Of a stretch of DNA of 64,000 nt, positions 17,378-27,739 are shown piece after piece. A program made the position numbers and the translations under genes. Position 1 is the first letter of the stretch; the number at the start of each line of letters is the position of its first letter. Under the pieces are notes generated by a model, which saw only the letters and a program-made list of their open reading frames with translations, had not been told where the DNA came from and did no database searches. This DNA comes from an unicellular cyanobacterium SU2 (GTDB lineage Bacteria > Cyanobacteriota > Cyanobacteriia > Cyanobacteriales > Microcystaceae), in NCBI GenBank assembly GCA_002110465.1, contig NEED01000069.1:268564-332563 (forward strand), written 5' to 3'.

Positions 17378-20300
17378 ATGAACAACGCACAAAAAGTTAG
17401 AATTTACGATTTATCGAAAGAATTGAACCTAGAAAACAAAGATATCCTAGAAATTTGCTCACAGCTTAACATTCCGGTTAAGAGCCACAGTAGCACGATT
17501 AGTGAATCCGAAGCAGAACGAATTAAGGCCATGGCCACTAAATACGTGGCCAACCAAGCAACTAACCAGAAAAAGCCGCCCTCCCAAGGAAAAAAGAAAC
17601 AACAAATATTAGCCATTCATCATAAACAAACCCGTAAGGAATCTTCTGCCGAAGCCCCAAGATCCCATCAAGGCTCGTCTCCAACCTTAGTGGCTCCCCC
17701 TCGGCCACCCGCTAAACCTAAACCCCCTCAAGCTCCCACAGCCCCCCAAGAATCCCCTCAAAAAGTGTCCAACAAAGGGGAGACAGTGGTGACTCCTCCT
17801 GAGAAACCCAAACCCCCTGAGAAGCCCAAACCCCCTGAAAAACCCGTAGCAAAATCGGAAACTCCCCCGGTTGAGGACACTCAAGAGTCTGAACCTACTC
17901 CCACCCTTCTAGCTCCCCCCCAACTGTCCAAACCTTCCGTTAAATCACCCAAGAAACCCTCTTCAGACAAATCAACAGCTAAACCTATTCCCAAACCTGA
18001 GCCAACCAGTAAAGTTGATCAAGTTGAGCAACCGAAAAAACCCTCGCTGGTGACTTCTCCAACATCAAAAACAGCTTCTGTTGAAACGTCGTCTACTAGC
18101 CAAAAAACCGCTAAAGTTAAAGCCAAACCAGATCTTCAGCGACCTCAAACTCCGAAACCTCCAAAAAAAGAAGAATCCCCCGAATTGGTCGCTCCCTCGG
18201 TCAAACCAGCCTCAGAAGAAATTGATGACTCTGATATAGAAGACGATACCCTCGAAACAGTCCTCAAACCAAAACCCACCCTAAAACGTCCGACGTCAGC
18301 GCGGCCTTCAAAACAGAAACAATGGGAAGAAGATGAGGAAGAACGGGAAACGAAGGCGAAAAACAAAGGGGCTGCTAAAGCTAAACGCCGCACTAAACGT
18401 CTTGATGAAGAAGATGAAGACTTTGAGGCAGCAATTGGGACAACGCCAGTTCCTGTATCGGTTAGCCTTTCCACCGCTCGTCCACCCAAACCCCAATCCC
18501 AGACGAAAGCCCCAGCGGCCACCAGCAAACCGAAAAAGCCCATGCCTAAACCCGATACGGGTGGGGGGACAGCACGTCCCAAAACAGAACGTCGTGAACG
18601 TCAAGAAGTTCCTGAGCGTCCTGAGATCATTACTCTCGATGCCAACTTAACCGTCAGAGACTTGGCTGAACGACTACAAATTCCTGAAACTGAAATCATT
18701 AAAAATCTCTTTTCTAAGGGAATTGCGGTTAATATTACCCAAACCCTCGATCTTGAAACCGCCCGACTGGTTACCGAAGAATTAGGGGTAATCGTAGATA
18801 TACCCGAAGAAAAGGCGGCAGCGACCAAAGAAACCGAAATGCTTGATGAAGCAGATCTCGAAAATCTCGAGCGTCGTCCGCCTGTAGTTACCATTATGGG
18901 TCACGTTGATCACGGAAAAACAACGTTACTCGACTCGATCCGCAAAACTAAGGTCGCTCAAGGGGAAGCAGGAGGAATTACCCAGCACATCGGAGCTTAC
19001 CATGTAGATCTTGAACACAACGGTAGCTCAGAACAAATTGTCTTCTTAGATACCCCCGGTCACGAAGCCTTTACCGCTATGCGGGCCCGAGGAGCTAGGG
19101 TGACAGATATTGCGATCCTGGTAGTGGCTGCTGATGATGGGGTTCAGCCTCAAACACGAGAAGCCATTAGTCATGCTCAAGCAGCAAAGGTTCCCTTGTT
19201 AGTGGCTATCAATAAAGTTGATAAACCCGAAGCTAACCCCGATCGCATTAAACAGGAATTGGCCGAATTAGGATTACTCTCTGAAGAGTGGGGGGGCGAA
19301 ACCATTATGGTTCCCGTTAGTGCTCTCAAAGGCGATAACCTCGATACCCTCCTAGAGATGATTCTCCTAGTCTCGGAAGTAGAAGAATTGGTGGCTAACC
19401 CTGATCGCCTGGCTAAAGGAACAGTCATTGAAGCGAACCTTGATCGCACGAGAGGCCCTGTGGCTACCCTACTAATTCAAAATGGAACCCTACGGGTAGG
19501 AGATGCGATCGTTGCTGGCTCAGTCTTCGGGAAAATCCGTGCCATGATTGATGATCGCGGAGAAAAAGTGGAAGCCGCTTTTCCTTCCTTCGCGGTTGAA
19601 GTCCTCGGACTCAATAACGTTCCCTCCGCCGGGGATGAATTTGAGGTTTACGAGAGTGAAAAAGAAGCCCGCGCTGTGGCAGAACAAGGAGCCGCAGACC
19701 AACGTCAGACCCGTCTGCAACAGGCCATGTCTTCCCGTCGTGTTACCCTCAGTACCCTTTCAGCCCAAGCTCAAGAAGGAGAACTCAAAGAACTAAATCT
19801 CATCCTCAAAGCGGATGTTCAAGGCTCGGTAGAAGCCATTCTTGGCTCCCTCGAACAGTTACCCCAAGATGAGGTTCAAATCCGTGTTCTTCTAGCTTCC
19901 CCTGGCGAAGTTACCGAAACCGATGTAGACTTAGCGGCTGCCAGTGGTGCGGTGATTATCGGGTTCAATACCACCCTGGCTAGTGGCGCAAGGTCGGCGG
20001 CTGATCACGAAGGAGTAGATATTCGAGAGTACGACATCATCTACAAACTACTTGATGATATTCAAGGGGCGATGGAAGGGTTACTCGAACCCGAAGAAGT
20101 CGAATCTCCTCTCGGACAAGCTCAAGTTCGGGCAGTCTTCCCCGTGGGACGGGGTGCGGTAGCCGGTTGTTATGTCCAGTCTGGTAAGGTGGTGCGGAAC
20201 CGCTTTGTTCGGGTTCGGCGTGGTGATAATGTGGTTTACCAAGGAAACCTCGATTCCCTCAAACGGATTAAAGAAGATACCCGCGAAGTCAACGCCGGCT

Positions 20301-20404
20301 ACGAATGCGGGATCGGCATCGATAAGTTTAATGATTGGCAAGAAGGTGACATCATTGAAGCTTACGAAATGGTGATGAAACGCCGTACCTTAGCAGGAAG
20401 GTAA
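17378..20404 (+). CDS. infB: Translation initiation factor IF-2
   Basis: 1008 aa. IF-2 brings initiator tRNA to the 30S subunit and promotes subunit joining. The N-terminal part starts with the IF2_N helix-turn ([21 protein letters not shown]). A long disordered Pro/Lys/Ser/Thr-rich region (about 60-410) follows, then a second IF2_N-like domain (about 415-490), and the GTPase domain with [12 protein letters not shown] (about 507), DTPGHEAF, and NKVD. Domains II, III and IV follow; the end is [12 protein letters not shown]. The length is typical for cyanobacteria. The disordered region contains an imperfect tandem PEKPKP repeat. It is the last gene of the operon and is followed by a terminator. 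Confidence 0.97.
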   Translation: MNNAQKVRIYDLSKELNLENKDILEICSQLNIPVKSHSSTISESEAERIKAMATKYVANQATNQKKPPSQGKKKQQILAIHHKQTRKESSAEAPRSHQGSSPTLVAPPRPPAKPKPPQAPTAPQESPQKVSNKGETVVTPPEKPKPPEKPKPPEKPVAKSETPPVEDTQESEPTPTLLAPPQLSKPSVKSPKKPSSDKSTAKPIPKPEPTSKVDQVEQPKKPSLVTSPTSKTASVETSSTSQKTAKVKAKPDLQRPQTPKPPKKEESPELVAPSVKPASEEIDDSDIEDDTLETVLKPKPTLKRPTSARPSKQKQWEEDEEERETKAKNKGAAKAKRRTKRLDEEDEDFEAAIGTTPVPVSVSLSTARPPKPQSQTKAPAATSKPKKPMPKPDTGGGTARPKTERRERQEVPERPEIITLDANLTVRDLAERLQIPETEIIKNLFSKGIAVNITQTLDLETARLVTEELGVIVDIPEEKAAATKETEMLDEADLENLERRPPVVTIMGHVDHGKTTLLDSIRKTKVAQGEAGGITQHIGAYHVDLEHNGSSEQIVFLDTPGHEAFTAMRARGARVTDIAILVVAADDGVQPQTREAISHAQAAKVPLLVAINKVDKPEANPDRIKQELAELGLLSEEWGGETIMVPVSALKGDNLDTLLEMILLVSEVEELVANPDRLAKGTVIEANLDRTRGPVATLLIQNGTLRVGDAIVAGSVFGKIRAMIDDRGEKVEAAFPSFAVEVLGLNNVPSAGDEFEVYESEKEARAVAEQGAADQRQTRLQQAMSSRRVTLSTLSAQAQEGELKELNLILKADVQGSVEAILGSLEQLPQDEVQIRVLLASPGEVTETDVDLAAASGAVIIGFNTTLASGARSAADHEGVDIREYDIIYKLLDDIQGAMEGLLEPEEVESPLGQAQVRAVFPVGRGAVAGCYVQSGKVVRNRFVRVRRGDNVVYQGNLDSLKRIKEDTREVNAGYECGIGIDKFNDWQEGDIIEAYEMVMKRRTLAGR
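17802..17853 (+). repeat. Tandem 18-bp repeat inside infB
   Basis: About three copies of an 18-base unit code [16 protein letters not shown] in the disordered linker of IF-2. Whole-codon units keep the frame, so length polymorphism is likely. Confidence 0.75.
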
Positions 20405-20420
20405 GAGAAATAGAACAATA

Positions 20421-20459
20421 GCCCACATTGTATTATTTAGAAACTACTGTGGGCTTTTT
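20421..20459 (+). terminator. Terminator of the nusA-infB operon
   Basis: GCCCACA (20421-20427) pairs with TGTGGGC (20448-20454) and is followed by TTTTT. The loop is long (20 nt) but the stem is GC-rich and sits just after the infB stop. Confidence 0.75.
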
Positions 20460-20517
20460 AGTTTGTTTTTTGATGTCTACAAACCTCAATTTTGGCTGAC
20501 TATCTTTGGTTGATCTT

Positions 20518-21150
20518 ATGACTAATTTTCGTGCGGAACCGTTTTTATGGATTCATCTGGCCGGAATTGCAGTTGCTCCTTTAACCTTACAATTGGTCTG
20601 GTTAGGACTCGCTGTAGGCGATCCCTTACCTTTATTTTGGCTAGAACTGTTAATTGTTGGGGCTTTTGGTGTTCTTCCTATTTTCTGGATGCAGTGCGCT
20701 CGACCCTTTGATATTTTTAGTGTCCTAGTGGTCTCTATTCGTCCTGATAGTTTGAGTGTCGAACAACGTAAGATTTTAAAATTGTTGAAAACTCGAAAAG
20801 TCCGAATTTTGAGTACGATCACAGGGGTTGCTCTGCTAGGAATTCTCTGGGAACTTTATCTCCTCGCTCCCCTAGGGGCAATGATGGCCGCCATACTTCC
20901 TCAATGGCGTATTTTAGGGCTGTTGATTGCAGCGATCGCTTTTTTGTTAAGCAATTTGTTTGTTCAAATTCCCGTTGCTGTAATTGGGGTTTTCCTGACT
21001 TCTCAACAACAATGGTCAACCATTGACCCTTATCCAATCGAAAAAATATTACAAGACTTTACAGTTTTTGGGGTTCGTGTCCGTAAAATTCTCCCGATTA
21101 AGATGGAGTCTTCTGGGACTTCTGAGGAAACTTATCCGAAAACTTCATAA
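20518..21150 (+). CDS. Small conserved cyanobacterial membrane protein
   Basis: About 210 aa from the ATG at 20518 (a TTG 12 bases earlier is also in frame; MTNFRAEPFLWIHLAG is the more natural start). Four hydrophobic segments: about 10-32 (WIHLAGIAVAPLTLQLVWLGLAV), 38-60, 100-120 and 130-165. The N-terminus FRAEPFLWIHLAG and LFWLELLIVGAFGVLPIFWMQ match what I recall as a cyanobacterial 'low-complexity tail membrane protein' family; the tail here is short. Function unknown. Located directly after the infB terminator. Confidence 0.72.
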   Translation: MTNFRAEPFLWIHLAGIAVAPLTLQLVWLGLAVGDPLPLFWLELLIVGAFGVLPIFWMQCARPFDIFSVLVVSIRPDSLSVEQRKILKLLKTRKVRILSTITGVALLGILWELYLLAPLGAMMAAILPQWRILGLLIAAIAFLLSNLFVQIPVAVIGVFLTSQQQWSTIDPYPIEKILQDFTVFGVRVRKILPIKMESSGTSEETYPKTS

Positions 21151-21242
21151 TTTTTTCCGATTTGTGTCAAGGTTATCAGAATCTTCTCAATTGTCTGAGT
21201 TATTCTTGAAGAAGGATAATGTTTATTATTTGGTAAATTCCT

Positions 21243-21440
21243 ATGACAAGCTCAACTCTTCCTTGTGATCGTCACTTCGATCAAGATCATGAAGTTTGGG
21301 ATCACTTAAAACAGGCGATCGCCGATTGTTCTGGATTTAAACAATGGCAGTCTCGCCAAATCCCAGATAATGATTCCTCTCCCCTCGATCAACAAGTGCG
21401 GTGTTACCTCCGAGAAACCCTAGAAACATTAGCTTACTAA
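21243..21440 (+). CDS. Conserved small cyanobacterial protein
   Basis: 65 aa, soluble and acidic, ending in QVRCYLRETLETLAY, a C-terminus I associate with a conserved short cyanobacterial protein. It contains HIP1 within the coding region and its codon use matches neighbours. An overlapping frame (21023-21268) is a shadow. It ends just before a terminator. Function unknown. Confidence 0.65.
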   Translation: MTSSTLPCDRHFDQDHEVWDHLKQAIADCSGFKQWQSRQIPDNDSSPLDQQVRCYLRETLETLAY

Positions 21441-21450
21441 CCTCTTGAGC

Positions 21451-21478
21451 GAGGGCTTTTGCCCTCATTATTTTATAT
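21451..21478. terminator. Terminator between convergent genes
   Basis: GAGGGC (21451-21456), a TTTT loop and GCCCTC (21461-21466) form a perfect stem, followed by ATTATTTTATATTT on the plus strand. It abuts the stop of the minus-strand Uma2 gene. Confidence 0.75.
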
Positions 21479-22054
21479 TTACCAAATCAAAGCCATATTT
21501 AAAGTAAATTCAGGTAGGATATCTTCCCCTGATAAATAATTAGGATTATCTAATATTTCTTTGACGTTACCTTGACGATAAATTTCAACCTGTTTGTCTT
21601 GACGGTTAATTAACCAACCTAAACGAGTCCCATTATCTAAATATTCTTGCATCTTCTCTTGTAGTGGGTTTAACGTATCAGAAGTAGAGCGCAACTCAAT
21701 CACAAAATCAGGACTAAGGGGAACAAATTTTTCTTGTTGTTCCGATGTTAAATTATTCCACTTTTCCCAAGGTATCCAAGCTACATCAGGAGATCGATTT
21801 GCGCCATTGGGAAGTCTAAAACCTGTAGAAGAATCAAAACATACCCCTAACTTTTTTTGACGATTCCAAATTCCTAACTCAATATTAATATCAAAGTTTC
21901 GTTTTCCAGTTCCCCCTCCTGTAGGTGACATTATAACTAATTCTCCCTTAGCATTACGCTCAAATTTAACCTCTGGATTATTTTGACAGAGTTGATAAAA
22001 TTTATCATCAGTTAATTGAATAACCGATTTTAAATCAAGGGTAATAGCATCCAT
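21479..22054 (-). CDS. Uma2-family (DUF820) endonuclease-like protein
   Basis: 191 aa, a second member of the family seen at 8919-9491 but of a different subgroup. Landmarks: ITLDLKSVIQLTDDKFYQLC at the start, GELVIMSPTGGGTGKRN, RSPDVAWIPWEKW (acidic site), PDFVIELRSTSDTL and MQEYLDNGTRLGWLINRQDK. This subgroup is widespread in cyanobacteria, often many copies per genome, and its function is unknown. The coding frame is intact. Confidence 0.86.
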   Translation of the reverse strand: MDAITLDLKSVIQLTDDKFYQLCQNNPEVKFERNAKGELVIMSPTGGGTGKRNFDINIELGIWNRQKKLGVCFDSSTGFRLPNGANRSPDVAWIPWEKWNNLTSEQQEKFVPLSPDFVIELRSTSDTLNPLQEKMQEYLDNGTRLGWLINRQDKQVEIYRQGNVKEILDNPNYLSGEDILPEFTLNMALIW

Positions 22055-22078
22055 CTTTCTAGATACAAATAAGTTATG

Positions 22079-22131
22079 GCAGAACGTAGAATTAAGAATG
22101 CAGAATTTAGAATGAATAATTTTGTCGTGAG
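22079..22131. repeat. Dispersed intergenic repeat, copy 1
   Basis: GCAGAAYGTMGAAT followed by AATTTAGAATGAATAA and TTGTCGTGAG recurs at 53629-53667, 28 of 31 bases being identical in the right-hand part. This copy also has an internal duplication of AGAATTaAGAATGCAGAATT. It lies in the upstream gap of the Uma2 gene. No ORF or terminal repeats; origin unknown. Confidence 0.7.
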
Positions 22132-22237
22132 TGAGTATAAAGTCAATTGTAGGGTAGGCAATGCCTACAAAAATACTAAAACTCTAATTAGATAAATATT
22201 GTCAATATTGACCACCCTACCTAGTCATCCTCAGCAA

Positions 22238-22435
22238 TTAAACTTCAACCGTATGGCCAGCCCCTTCAATAATTTCTTTGATCGTTTCTTCGGAAACTTC
22301 TGTCTCAACGGTAACAACTTTTGTAGAAACATCTACTGATACTGTTGCTTCTGGTTTTTGACTGTGAATAGCTTTAGTAATAGTATCAGCGCAACCTTCA
22401 CAGGCAATACTAGGAACTTTCAATGTAATACTCAT
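22238..22435 (-). CDS. Heavy-metal-associated (HMA) protein, copper-chaperone type
   Basis: 65 aa, a single ferredoxin-like HMA domain with the metal site IACEGCADT (Cys12 and Cys15) and the ending EIIEGAGHTVEV. The size equals cyanobacterial Atx1/CopZ-type chaperones that hand Cu(I) to P-type ATPases feeding plastocyanin and cytochrome oxidase. The residues flanking the metal site differ from the classical MxCxxC (IACEGC instead of MxC), so the metal partner is less certain. No ATPase gene lies next to it. Confidence 0.86.
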   Translation of the reverse strand: MSITLKVPSIACEGCADTITKAIHSQKPEATVSVDVSTKVVTVETEVSEETIKEIIEGAGHTVEV

Positions 22436-22535
22436 AGCACAATAGAATCGTATAATTTAATGACATTTCGATTGTAACTTAGAAACAAGCTAAAAAGAAC
22501 TAAGAAACTATTAATTATTCACTATTAACTAATGA

Positions 22536-22790
22536 TCACCATTTTAAAACCGAGGCATCTATGCCCTGTTCTCGACGAATTTTACTTTCTTTTTCAACCC
22601 ATTCTATAATTTGATGGTGGGTTAGATCGTTCATAACAACGCCTGTATCTTTAGCAATTATTCTTAATAATCCTAACGAAGAAATGGTTAAACGAGTTAA
22701 AAACTTCTCTGAAGATGTTAATAAAGCTTTATCCACATCGGCTGATGCTTCAGGACTCATAAATTGATCGGGAGATTGTGATGGATTCAT
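22536..22790 (-). CDS. Small conserved cyanobacterial protein, function unknown
   Basis: 84 aa, helical and polar, with one mildly hydrophobic helix (TRLTISSLGLLRIIAKDTG, about 33-51) and a C-terminal IIEWVEKESKIRREQGIDASVLKW segment. No signal peptide and no recognisable catalytic motif. It lies 43 bp downstream of sufR on the same strand and so may be cotranscribed with it. The coding frame has normal codon use and starts with ATG. Confidence 0.6.
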   Translation of the reverse strand: MNPSQSPDQFMSPEASADVDKALLTSSEKFLTRLTISSLGLLRIIAKDTGVVMNDLTHHQIIEWVEKESKIRREQGIDASVLKW

Positions 22791-22833
22791 ATTATCAAAA
22801 TAGATAGAACGATTAACGATTAACTATCAACTA

Positions 22834-23508
22834 TCAACTGTTTTTTGGTTGTATTAAATACCCACAATTATGTTCCCCTTCATTAATCCAGTGGGTTCGT
22901 TCAACGGTACAATCAGGTAAAATCTCTGCAAACATTTCTAATTCATGACCGCACACCGTAGGGTAAGATTCTGCTACCTCAGAAATGGCACAATGGTGTT
23001 CAGCTAAGATATACCCTTCCGTTGTAGATGAGTAGCCATGTTTCCCATTAACCAGGTGTATTTCAGCCATATAGCCTTCTTCTTGCCGCAATTGAACTAA
23101 TTTATTTACCCTTTCTTTGAGTGTTCCTTTGCCAATGCGCTGGCGGTAGTCTTCGGCTTTGCGTTCCCATTGTTTGCGTAACACTTCCCCAACCTGTTGT
23201 TCCCCTACCGTTTCAGTGAGGGTATCAAGGAAAGAAACAGCAAATTCTCCGTAGCGACTAGGAAAGCGATCGCGTCCTTGTTTACTAAGATAATAAATAT
23301 GTTGAGGCCGTCCCAACCCAACTTGTTGAGACTCATGCTCAATTAAGCCTTCAGTTTCTAAGTCTTTGAGGTGGCGGCGAGTTGCTTGGGGGGTGATATC
23401 CAACGCTTGGGCTAATTCAGAAGCTGTGGCTTGACCCTGTTTAAGCAAATAGTTCAGAATATCTTCTTTAGTTGAAGGGGGGTGAATAATAGTCATCGTT
23501 TCGGTCAC
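22834..23508 (-). CDS. sufR: Iron-sulfur-sensing repressor SufR
   Basis: 224 aa. The N-terminal winged helix (about 13-60, ILNYLLKQGQATASELAQALDITPQATRRHLKDLE) resembles DeoR/ArsR-type regulators. The C-terminal part carries C173, C186, C200 and C215, the cysteines that ligate the [4Fe-4S] cluster in the family. SufR represses sufBCDS and itself when Fe-S clusters are plentiful and lets go under iron or oxidative stress. Its position, divergent from sufBCDS with two operators between, is the classical cyanobacterial arrangement. Confidence 0.96.
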   Translation of the reverse strand: MTETMTIIHPPSTKEDILNYLLKQGQATASELAQALDITPQATRRHLKDLETEGLIEHESQQVGLGRPQHIYYLSKQGRDRFPSRYGEFAVSFLDTLTETVGEQQVGEVLRKQWERKAEDYRQRIGKGTLKERVNKLVQLRQEEGYMAEIHLVNGKHGYSSTTEGYILAEHHCAISEVAESYPTVCGHELEMFAEILPDCTVERTHWINEGEHNCGYLIQPKNS

Positions 23509-23633
23509 TGGCTGGTTGAGTGAGACTGAGATAGGCCGTGGGTAGAAACGCTAGGAATAGCTTAGCCATTATGGTTATATTCCTGATGCGCCGTTGTCAA
23601 CGAATCTTCAAAAAAGATTTTAATGTGACTTTG

Positions 23634-23647
23634 ACAACAATCCCGTT
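23634..23647. promoter_or_regulatory. SufR operator 1 (CAAC-N6-GTTG)
   Basis: CAAC (23634-23637), six bases, GTTG (23644-23647): an exact match to the SufR recognition palindrome described in Synechocystis, extended by A/T at both ends. It lies in the 368-bp sufR-sufB gap. Confidence 0.88.
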
Positions 23648-23673
23648 GTTATTCTATTGTAAGATAGAGTTAA

Positions 23674-23687
23674 GCAACAAAAAAGTT
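23674..23687. promoter_or_regulatory. SufR operator 2 (CAAC-N6-GTTG)
   Basis: A second perfect CAAC-AAAAAA-GTTG exactly 40 bp from the first, i.e. about four helical turns, so two dimers could bind on the same face. The rest of the gap (23688-23876) is a leader of about 190 bases before sufB with no gene. Confidence 0.88.
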
Positions 23688-23876
23688 GTTTTAATAACCA
23701 TCGGGGTCTTTCTTGAAAACCCCTTTACCTGAACCCGTCGTTATCGACCGCACAAATTAAGGCGCGTTTTTGACAGCATAGGGAAGAGCAAAACCTGAAA
23801 CTTTGGCCTCGGAGTGCGGTACACTTGTCATCCTTGAGGCTGGGAACTCTCTAGACATCCTGAGAGAAATTATTGA

Positions 23877-25343
23877 ATGGAAACGGAGAACACAAAACTT
23901 ATGAGTGCGACATCAGTCAAAACGTTAGTTAACCAACCCTATAAGTATGGGTTTATTACCGATATTGAGTCTGATACAATTCCTCGTGGTCTTAATGAGG
24001 ATGTTATTCGCTTAATATCTGCAAAAAAAAATGAACCAGACTTTATGTTGGAGTTTCGTCTAAAAGCTTATCAACAATGGCAAAAAATGACGGAACCTGC
24101 CTGGCCTCATGTCACTTATCCGCCTATTGATTACCAAAATATTATTTATTATTCTGCCCCAAAACAAAAGAAGGAAAAGCTAGGTAGTCTCGATGAAGTT
24201 GACCCGACTTTACTCGAAACGTTTGAGAAACTAGGCATCCCTTTATCGGAACAAAAACGACTAGGAAATGTAGCCGTAGATGCGATTTTCGATAGTGTTT
24301 CTGTCGCCACAACATTTAAAGAAAAACTAGCAGAGTCTGGGGTTATCTTTTGTTCTATTTCTGAAGCGTTGCAAGAACACCCTGACTTAGTTCAAAAATA
24401 TTTAGGAACCGTCGTTCCTGTGAACGATAATTTCTTTGCTGCCCTCAATTCTGCTGTGTTCAGTGATGGGTCTTTTGTCTTCATTCCCAAAGGGGTGGCT
24501 TGTCCCATGGAATTATCTACTTATTTCCGCATTAATACAGGAGAAACAGGACAGTTTGAACGGACTTTAATTGTAGCGGAAGAAGGGGCTTCGGTAAGCT
24601 ATTTAGAAGGATGTACCGCCCCCATGTATGATAGTAATCAACTTCATGCAGCCGTGGTAGAATTAGTCGCTTTAGATAATTCTGATATCAAATATTCTAC
24701 GGTTCAAAATTGGTACGCAGGAGACGAAAATGGCAAAGGGGGAATCTACAACTTTGTTACTAAGCGCGGACTGTGTAAAGGGGTTAATTCCAAAATATCT
24801 TGGACGCAAGTAGAAACCGGTTCCGCTATTACTTGGAAGTATCCTAGTTGTGTGTTAGTGGGAGATAATTCTATCGGAGAATTTTATTCTATTGCCCTAA
24901 CTAACAATAAACAACAGGCAGATACGGGGACAAAAATGATTCATATTGGCAAAAATACCCGTAGCACCATTATTTCTAAAGGTATTTCTGCTGGCGGTTC
25001 TAAAAATAGCTATCGTGGCTTAGTGAAAATGGGACCTAAAGCCACAGGGTCAAGAAATTACTCCCAATGTGATTCAATGTTGATTGGGGATAATGCCGAA
25101 GCCAATACATTTCCTTACATTCAAGTAGACAATCATACGGCTACCGTAGAACACGAAGCTTCAACCTCTAAAATTGGAGAAGACCAATTATTTTACTTTG
25201 CCCAACGAGGTATTTCCGAAGAAGATGCTGTGTCTATGTTAGTCAGTGGTTTCTGTAAAGATGTCTTGAGTGAATTACCCATGGAATTTGCCGCAGAAGC
25301 TGATAAATTACTCAGCTTGAAACTAGAAGGAACTGTCGGGTAA
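23877..25343 (+). CDS. sufB: Fe-S cluster assembly scaffold SufB
   Basis: 488 aa. SufB with SufC and SufD forms the SufBC2D scaffold on which clusters are built from sulfur delivered by SufS. The mid and C-terminal beta-helix regions are well conserved ([66 protein letters not shown]). The family usually starts at [18 protein letters not shown], so the ATG at 23901, preceded by a GGAG, is a likely alternative to the ATG at 23877, which would add eight residues. First gene of the sufBCDS operon. Confidence 0.97.
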   Translation: METENTKLMSATSVKTLVNQPYKYGFITDIESDTIPRGLNEDVIRLISAKKNEPDFMLEFRLKAYQQWQKMTEPAWPHVTYPPIDYQNIIYYSAPKQKKEKLGSLDEVDPTLLETFEKLGIPLSEQKRLGNVAVDAIFDSVSVATTFKEKLAESGVIFCSISEALQEHPDLVQKYLGTVVPVNDNFFAALNSAVFSDGSFVFIPKGVACPMELSTYFRINTGETGQFERTLIVAEEGASVSYLEGCTAPMYDSNQLHAAVVELVALDNSDIKYSTVQNWYAGDENGKGGIYNFVTKRGLCKGVNSKISWTQVETGSAITWKYPSCVLVGDNSIGEFYSIALTNNKQQADTGTKMIHIGKNTRSTIISKGISAGGSKNSYRGLVKMGPKATGSRNYSQCDSMLIGDNAEANTFPYIQVDNHTATVEHEASTSKIGEDQLFYFAQRGISEEDAVSMLVSGFCKDVLSELPMEFAAEADKLLSLKLEGTVG

Positions 25344-25344
25344 T

Positions 25345-25379
25345 AGTGAATAGTTATTAGTGAATAGTTATTAGTTATT
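25345..25379. repeat. Short direct repeat of TAGTGAATAGTTAT
   Basis: The 14-base unit TAGTGAATAGTTAT occurs twice in tandem, followed by TAGTTATT. Related TTAACTATT/AACTATCAACTAT runs lie near 9637-9665, 22510-22535 and 22812-22842. These short reiterated A/T runs beside gene ends are a known cyanobacterial repeat style. Confidence 0.65.
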
Positions 25380-25445
25380 CTTTAAGGGTAGCTAATAGCT
25401 ATAGAAAAGTCTAAGTACCAACCATCGAAAATCTAAAATTAAACC

Positions 25446-26216
25446 ATGAGTGACGTTATTTTATCAGTTCAAAATTTAACTGCTAATGTTGAGGGAACCC
25501 CTATCCTTAAAGGCGTTAACCTAGAAATAAAAGCAGGAGAAATTCATGCCATTATGGGAAGAAATGGATCGGGAAAAAGTACCCTATCTAAAGTTTTGGC
25601 AGGACATCCTGATTATGAAATTACTGGGGGACAAGTCATTTATAAAGGGGAAGAGATTCTCGATAAAGACCCCGATGAACGAGCAAATTTAGGAATTTTT
25701 CTAGCCTTTCAATATCCTTTAGAAATTCCTGGGGTGAGTAATTTAGATTTTCTTCGGGTAGCTTATAATGCCCACCGCAAGTATCAGGGACTTGAAGAAA
25801 TTGATACCTTTGATTTTGAAGATTTAGTAGAACAAAAGCTAGAGATTGTTAAAATGAACCCTAGCTTTTTAGACAGAAGCTTAAATGAAGGGTTTTCTGG
25901 AGGAGAAAAAAAGCGTAATGAAATTTTACAAATGGCATTGTTAGAACCCACCCTAGGCGTTTTAGATGAGATTGATTCTGGCTTAGATATTGATGCCTTA
26001 AAAATTGTTGCTAACGGGGTCAATCAATTAGCCACCGATGAGAATGCTTTCTTACTCATTACTCACTACCAACGGTTACTTAACTACATTGAACCTCAGT
26101 ATATTCACGTAATGCACGATGGACAAATTGTGACAACAGGGGGTAAAGAATTAGCCCTGGAACTTGAAGAAAGTGGGTATGATTTTGTTGAAGAAAAACT
26201 GCTGGCTAACGCCTAA
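25446..26216 (+). CDS. sufC: Fe-S assembly ATPase SufC
   Basis: 256 aa ABC-type ATPase of the SufBCD complex. Walker [13 protein letters not shown] (about 38-49), the Q-loop [15 protein letters not shown] signature [17 protein letters not shown], Walker [12 protein letters not shown] and the switch histidine in [10 protein letters not shown] are all present. Second gene of the operon, 102 bp after sufB in a gap that contains a 14-bp direct repeat. Confidence 0.97.
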   Translation: MSDVILSVQNLTANVEGTPILKGVNLEIKAGEIHAIMGRNGSGKSTLSKVLAGHPDYEITGGQVIYKGEEILDKDPDERANLGIFLAFQYPLEIPGVSNLDFLRVAYNAHRKYQGLEEIDTFDFEDLVEQKLEIVKMNPSFLDRSLNEGFSGGEKKRNEILQMALLEPTLGVLDEIDSGLDIDALKIVANGVNQLATDENAFLLITHYQRLLNYIEPQYIHVMHDGQIVTTGGKELALELEESGYDFVEEKLLANA

Positions 26217-26279
26217 AAATATCCCCCAACAAGTGATAAATTTTCCCATATCTGAACTACTTATAAGGATAGCGATTGC

Positions 26280-27644
26280 ATGACAACATCGACGATAGAA
26301 AAAAGCACAAATATTAACCTAATTTGGGAGAATAATCTGCTAAGATTGTTTGAAAAATATAAATCTAAAAAAGCAGTAATGGGTTTCGAGTTTTTGGTAA
26401 CTTTACGGGAAAAAGCCGCTTCTGAAATAAGTGAATTAAACTTTCCGACGAAGCAAGATGAAGAGTGGAGATTTACTGATTTATCTGAATTGTCTAAGAT
26501 TGAGTTTAAACCTGCTAACTCTGCTACGATTTTATCCCAAGCTTTATCCCCTCTTATCTTACCTGAAGCCCAAGACAGTCACCTCGTTTTCGTCAACGGA
26601 GAATATGCCCCTGAATTATCGAACCTATCTGCTTTACCTGAAGGAGTCTATGTAGGAAATTTGATGGGACTTCCCGAAGAAAAGAAAGCAAAAATTGTTA
26701 GTTATTTAGGACAACATCAAGACTCAGAAGATTTTTTCACCCTGATTAATACGGCAGATCTGTATCATGTTGCTATCGTTTGGGTTGATCCTAATGTTAT
26801 TGTTGATCTCCCCATTCAGTTACTGCTTTTATCCGTTCCGACTCATTCCCATAGTTTAATTCAACCCCGTGTTTTAGTGGTAACTGAAACCGGGTCAAAT
26901 GTCACTTTAGTCGAAAACTATGCTAGTCTTACCCAAGAATGTTCTGATGTTGCCCAGAATAAGCCCTATTTAGTGAATGGGGTAACGGAAATTTTCTTAG
27001 AAGATAACGCCCACGTTAACCATAGTAGAATTCAACGAGAATTAGGGGACAGCTTCCACATCGGAAAAACCGCAGTAACTCAAAACCAAGATAGTCGTTA
27101 TACTTGTAACGAAATTAGTTTGGGGGCAAAACTTTCTCGCCACACCCTCAAGGTTTTTCAACAAGGAAAGCAAACTGAAACCCATTTGAATGGTTTAACG
27201 ATGGTGGGAAGTCAACAGGTTTCAGATACCCACAGTGCAATCAATCTTAATTATCCCTATGGGACGACCCATCAATTACATAAATATATTATTGATGATC
27301 ATGGTCATGGAGTATTTAACGGTAAAATATTCGTCCCCAAACCAGCACAATTAACCAATGCAACCCAATTAAATCGGAATTTGTTGCTGTCTCCTAAAGC
27401 CCGTATCAATACTAAACCAGAATTGCAAATTACTGCCGACAATGTTAAATGTTCCCACGGGGCAACCATTAGTCAATTGGAATCTGATGAACTCTTTTAT
27501 TTACAAAGTCGGGGGTTAAGTGAAAACGATGCCCGTAACCTATTAATTGATGCCTTTGCTGCCGAAATTTTAGATCGGCTTCCCCTCAAATCTCTCCGTG
27601 AAAGACTCACTCAATGTGTTGCCTGTCGTACCCTTGACTCCTAA
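26280..27644 (+). CDS. sufD: Fe-S assembly protein SufD
   Basis: 454 aa, paralogue of SufB that completes the SufBC2D complex. The early WRFTDLSELSKIEF motif, the middle beta-helix, and the C-terminal HGATISQLESDELFYLQSRGLSENDARNLLIDAFAAEIL segment are diagnostic. It lies 63 bp after sufC with AAGGATAG upstream of the ATG. A standard member of the operon. Confidence 0.96.
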   Translation: MTTSTIEKSTNINLIWENNLLRLFEKYKSKKAVMGFEFLVTLREKAASEISELNFPTKQDEEWRFTDLSELSKIEFKPANSATILSQALSPLILPEAQDSHLVFVNGEYAPELSNLSALPEGVYVGNLMGLPEEKKAKIVSYLGQHQDSEDFFTLINTADLYHVAIVWVDPNVIVDLPIQLLLLSVPTHSHSLIQPRVLVVTETGSNVTLVENYASLTQECSDVAQNKPYLVNGVTEIFLEDNAHVNHSRIQRELGDSFHIGKTAVTQNQDSRYTCNEISLGAKLSRHTLKVFQQGKQTETHLNGLTMVGSQQVSDTHSAINLNYPYGTTHQLHKYIIDDHGHGVFNGKIFVPKPAQLTNATQLNRNLLLSPKARINTKPELQITADNVKCSHGATISQLESDELFYLQSRGLSENDARNLLIDAFAAEILDRLPLKSLRERLTQCVACRTLDS

Positions 27645-27739
27645 AAACTTCGTGACTTGATTTGACAACGTAGTAGACGGACTTAAAGAGAATTAAGCCC
27701 TAACTGATTAACCTTTAATTTCTCACTTCTCACTTCATC

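Noticed and set aside
18145..18582. Minus-strand ORFs inside infB (and 18308-18604, 18601-18894, 19177-19449)
   Set aside because: They are antisense to the well-conserved IF-2 coding region; Ser/Arg-rich composition is the mirror of the Lys/Pro/Glu codons.
21023..21268. Plus-strand ORF of 81 codons
   Set aside because: It overlaps the end of the membrane-protein gene and the start of the 65-aa gene in another frame; basic composition without conservation.
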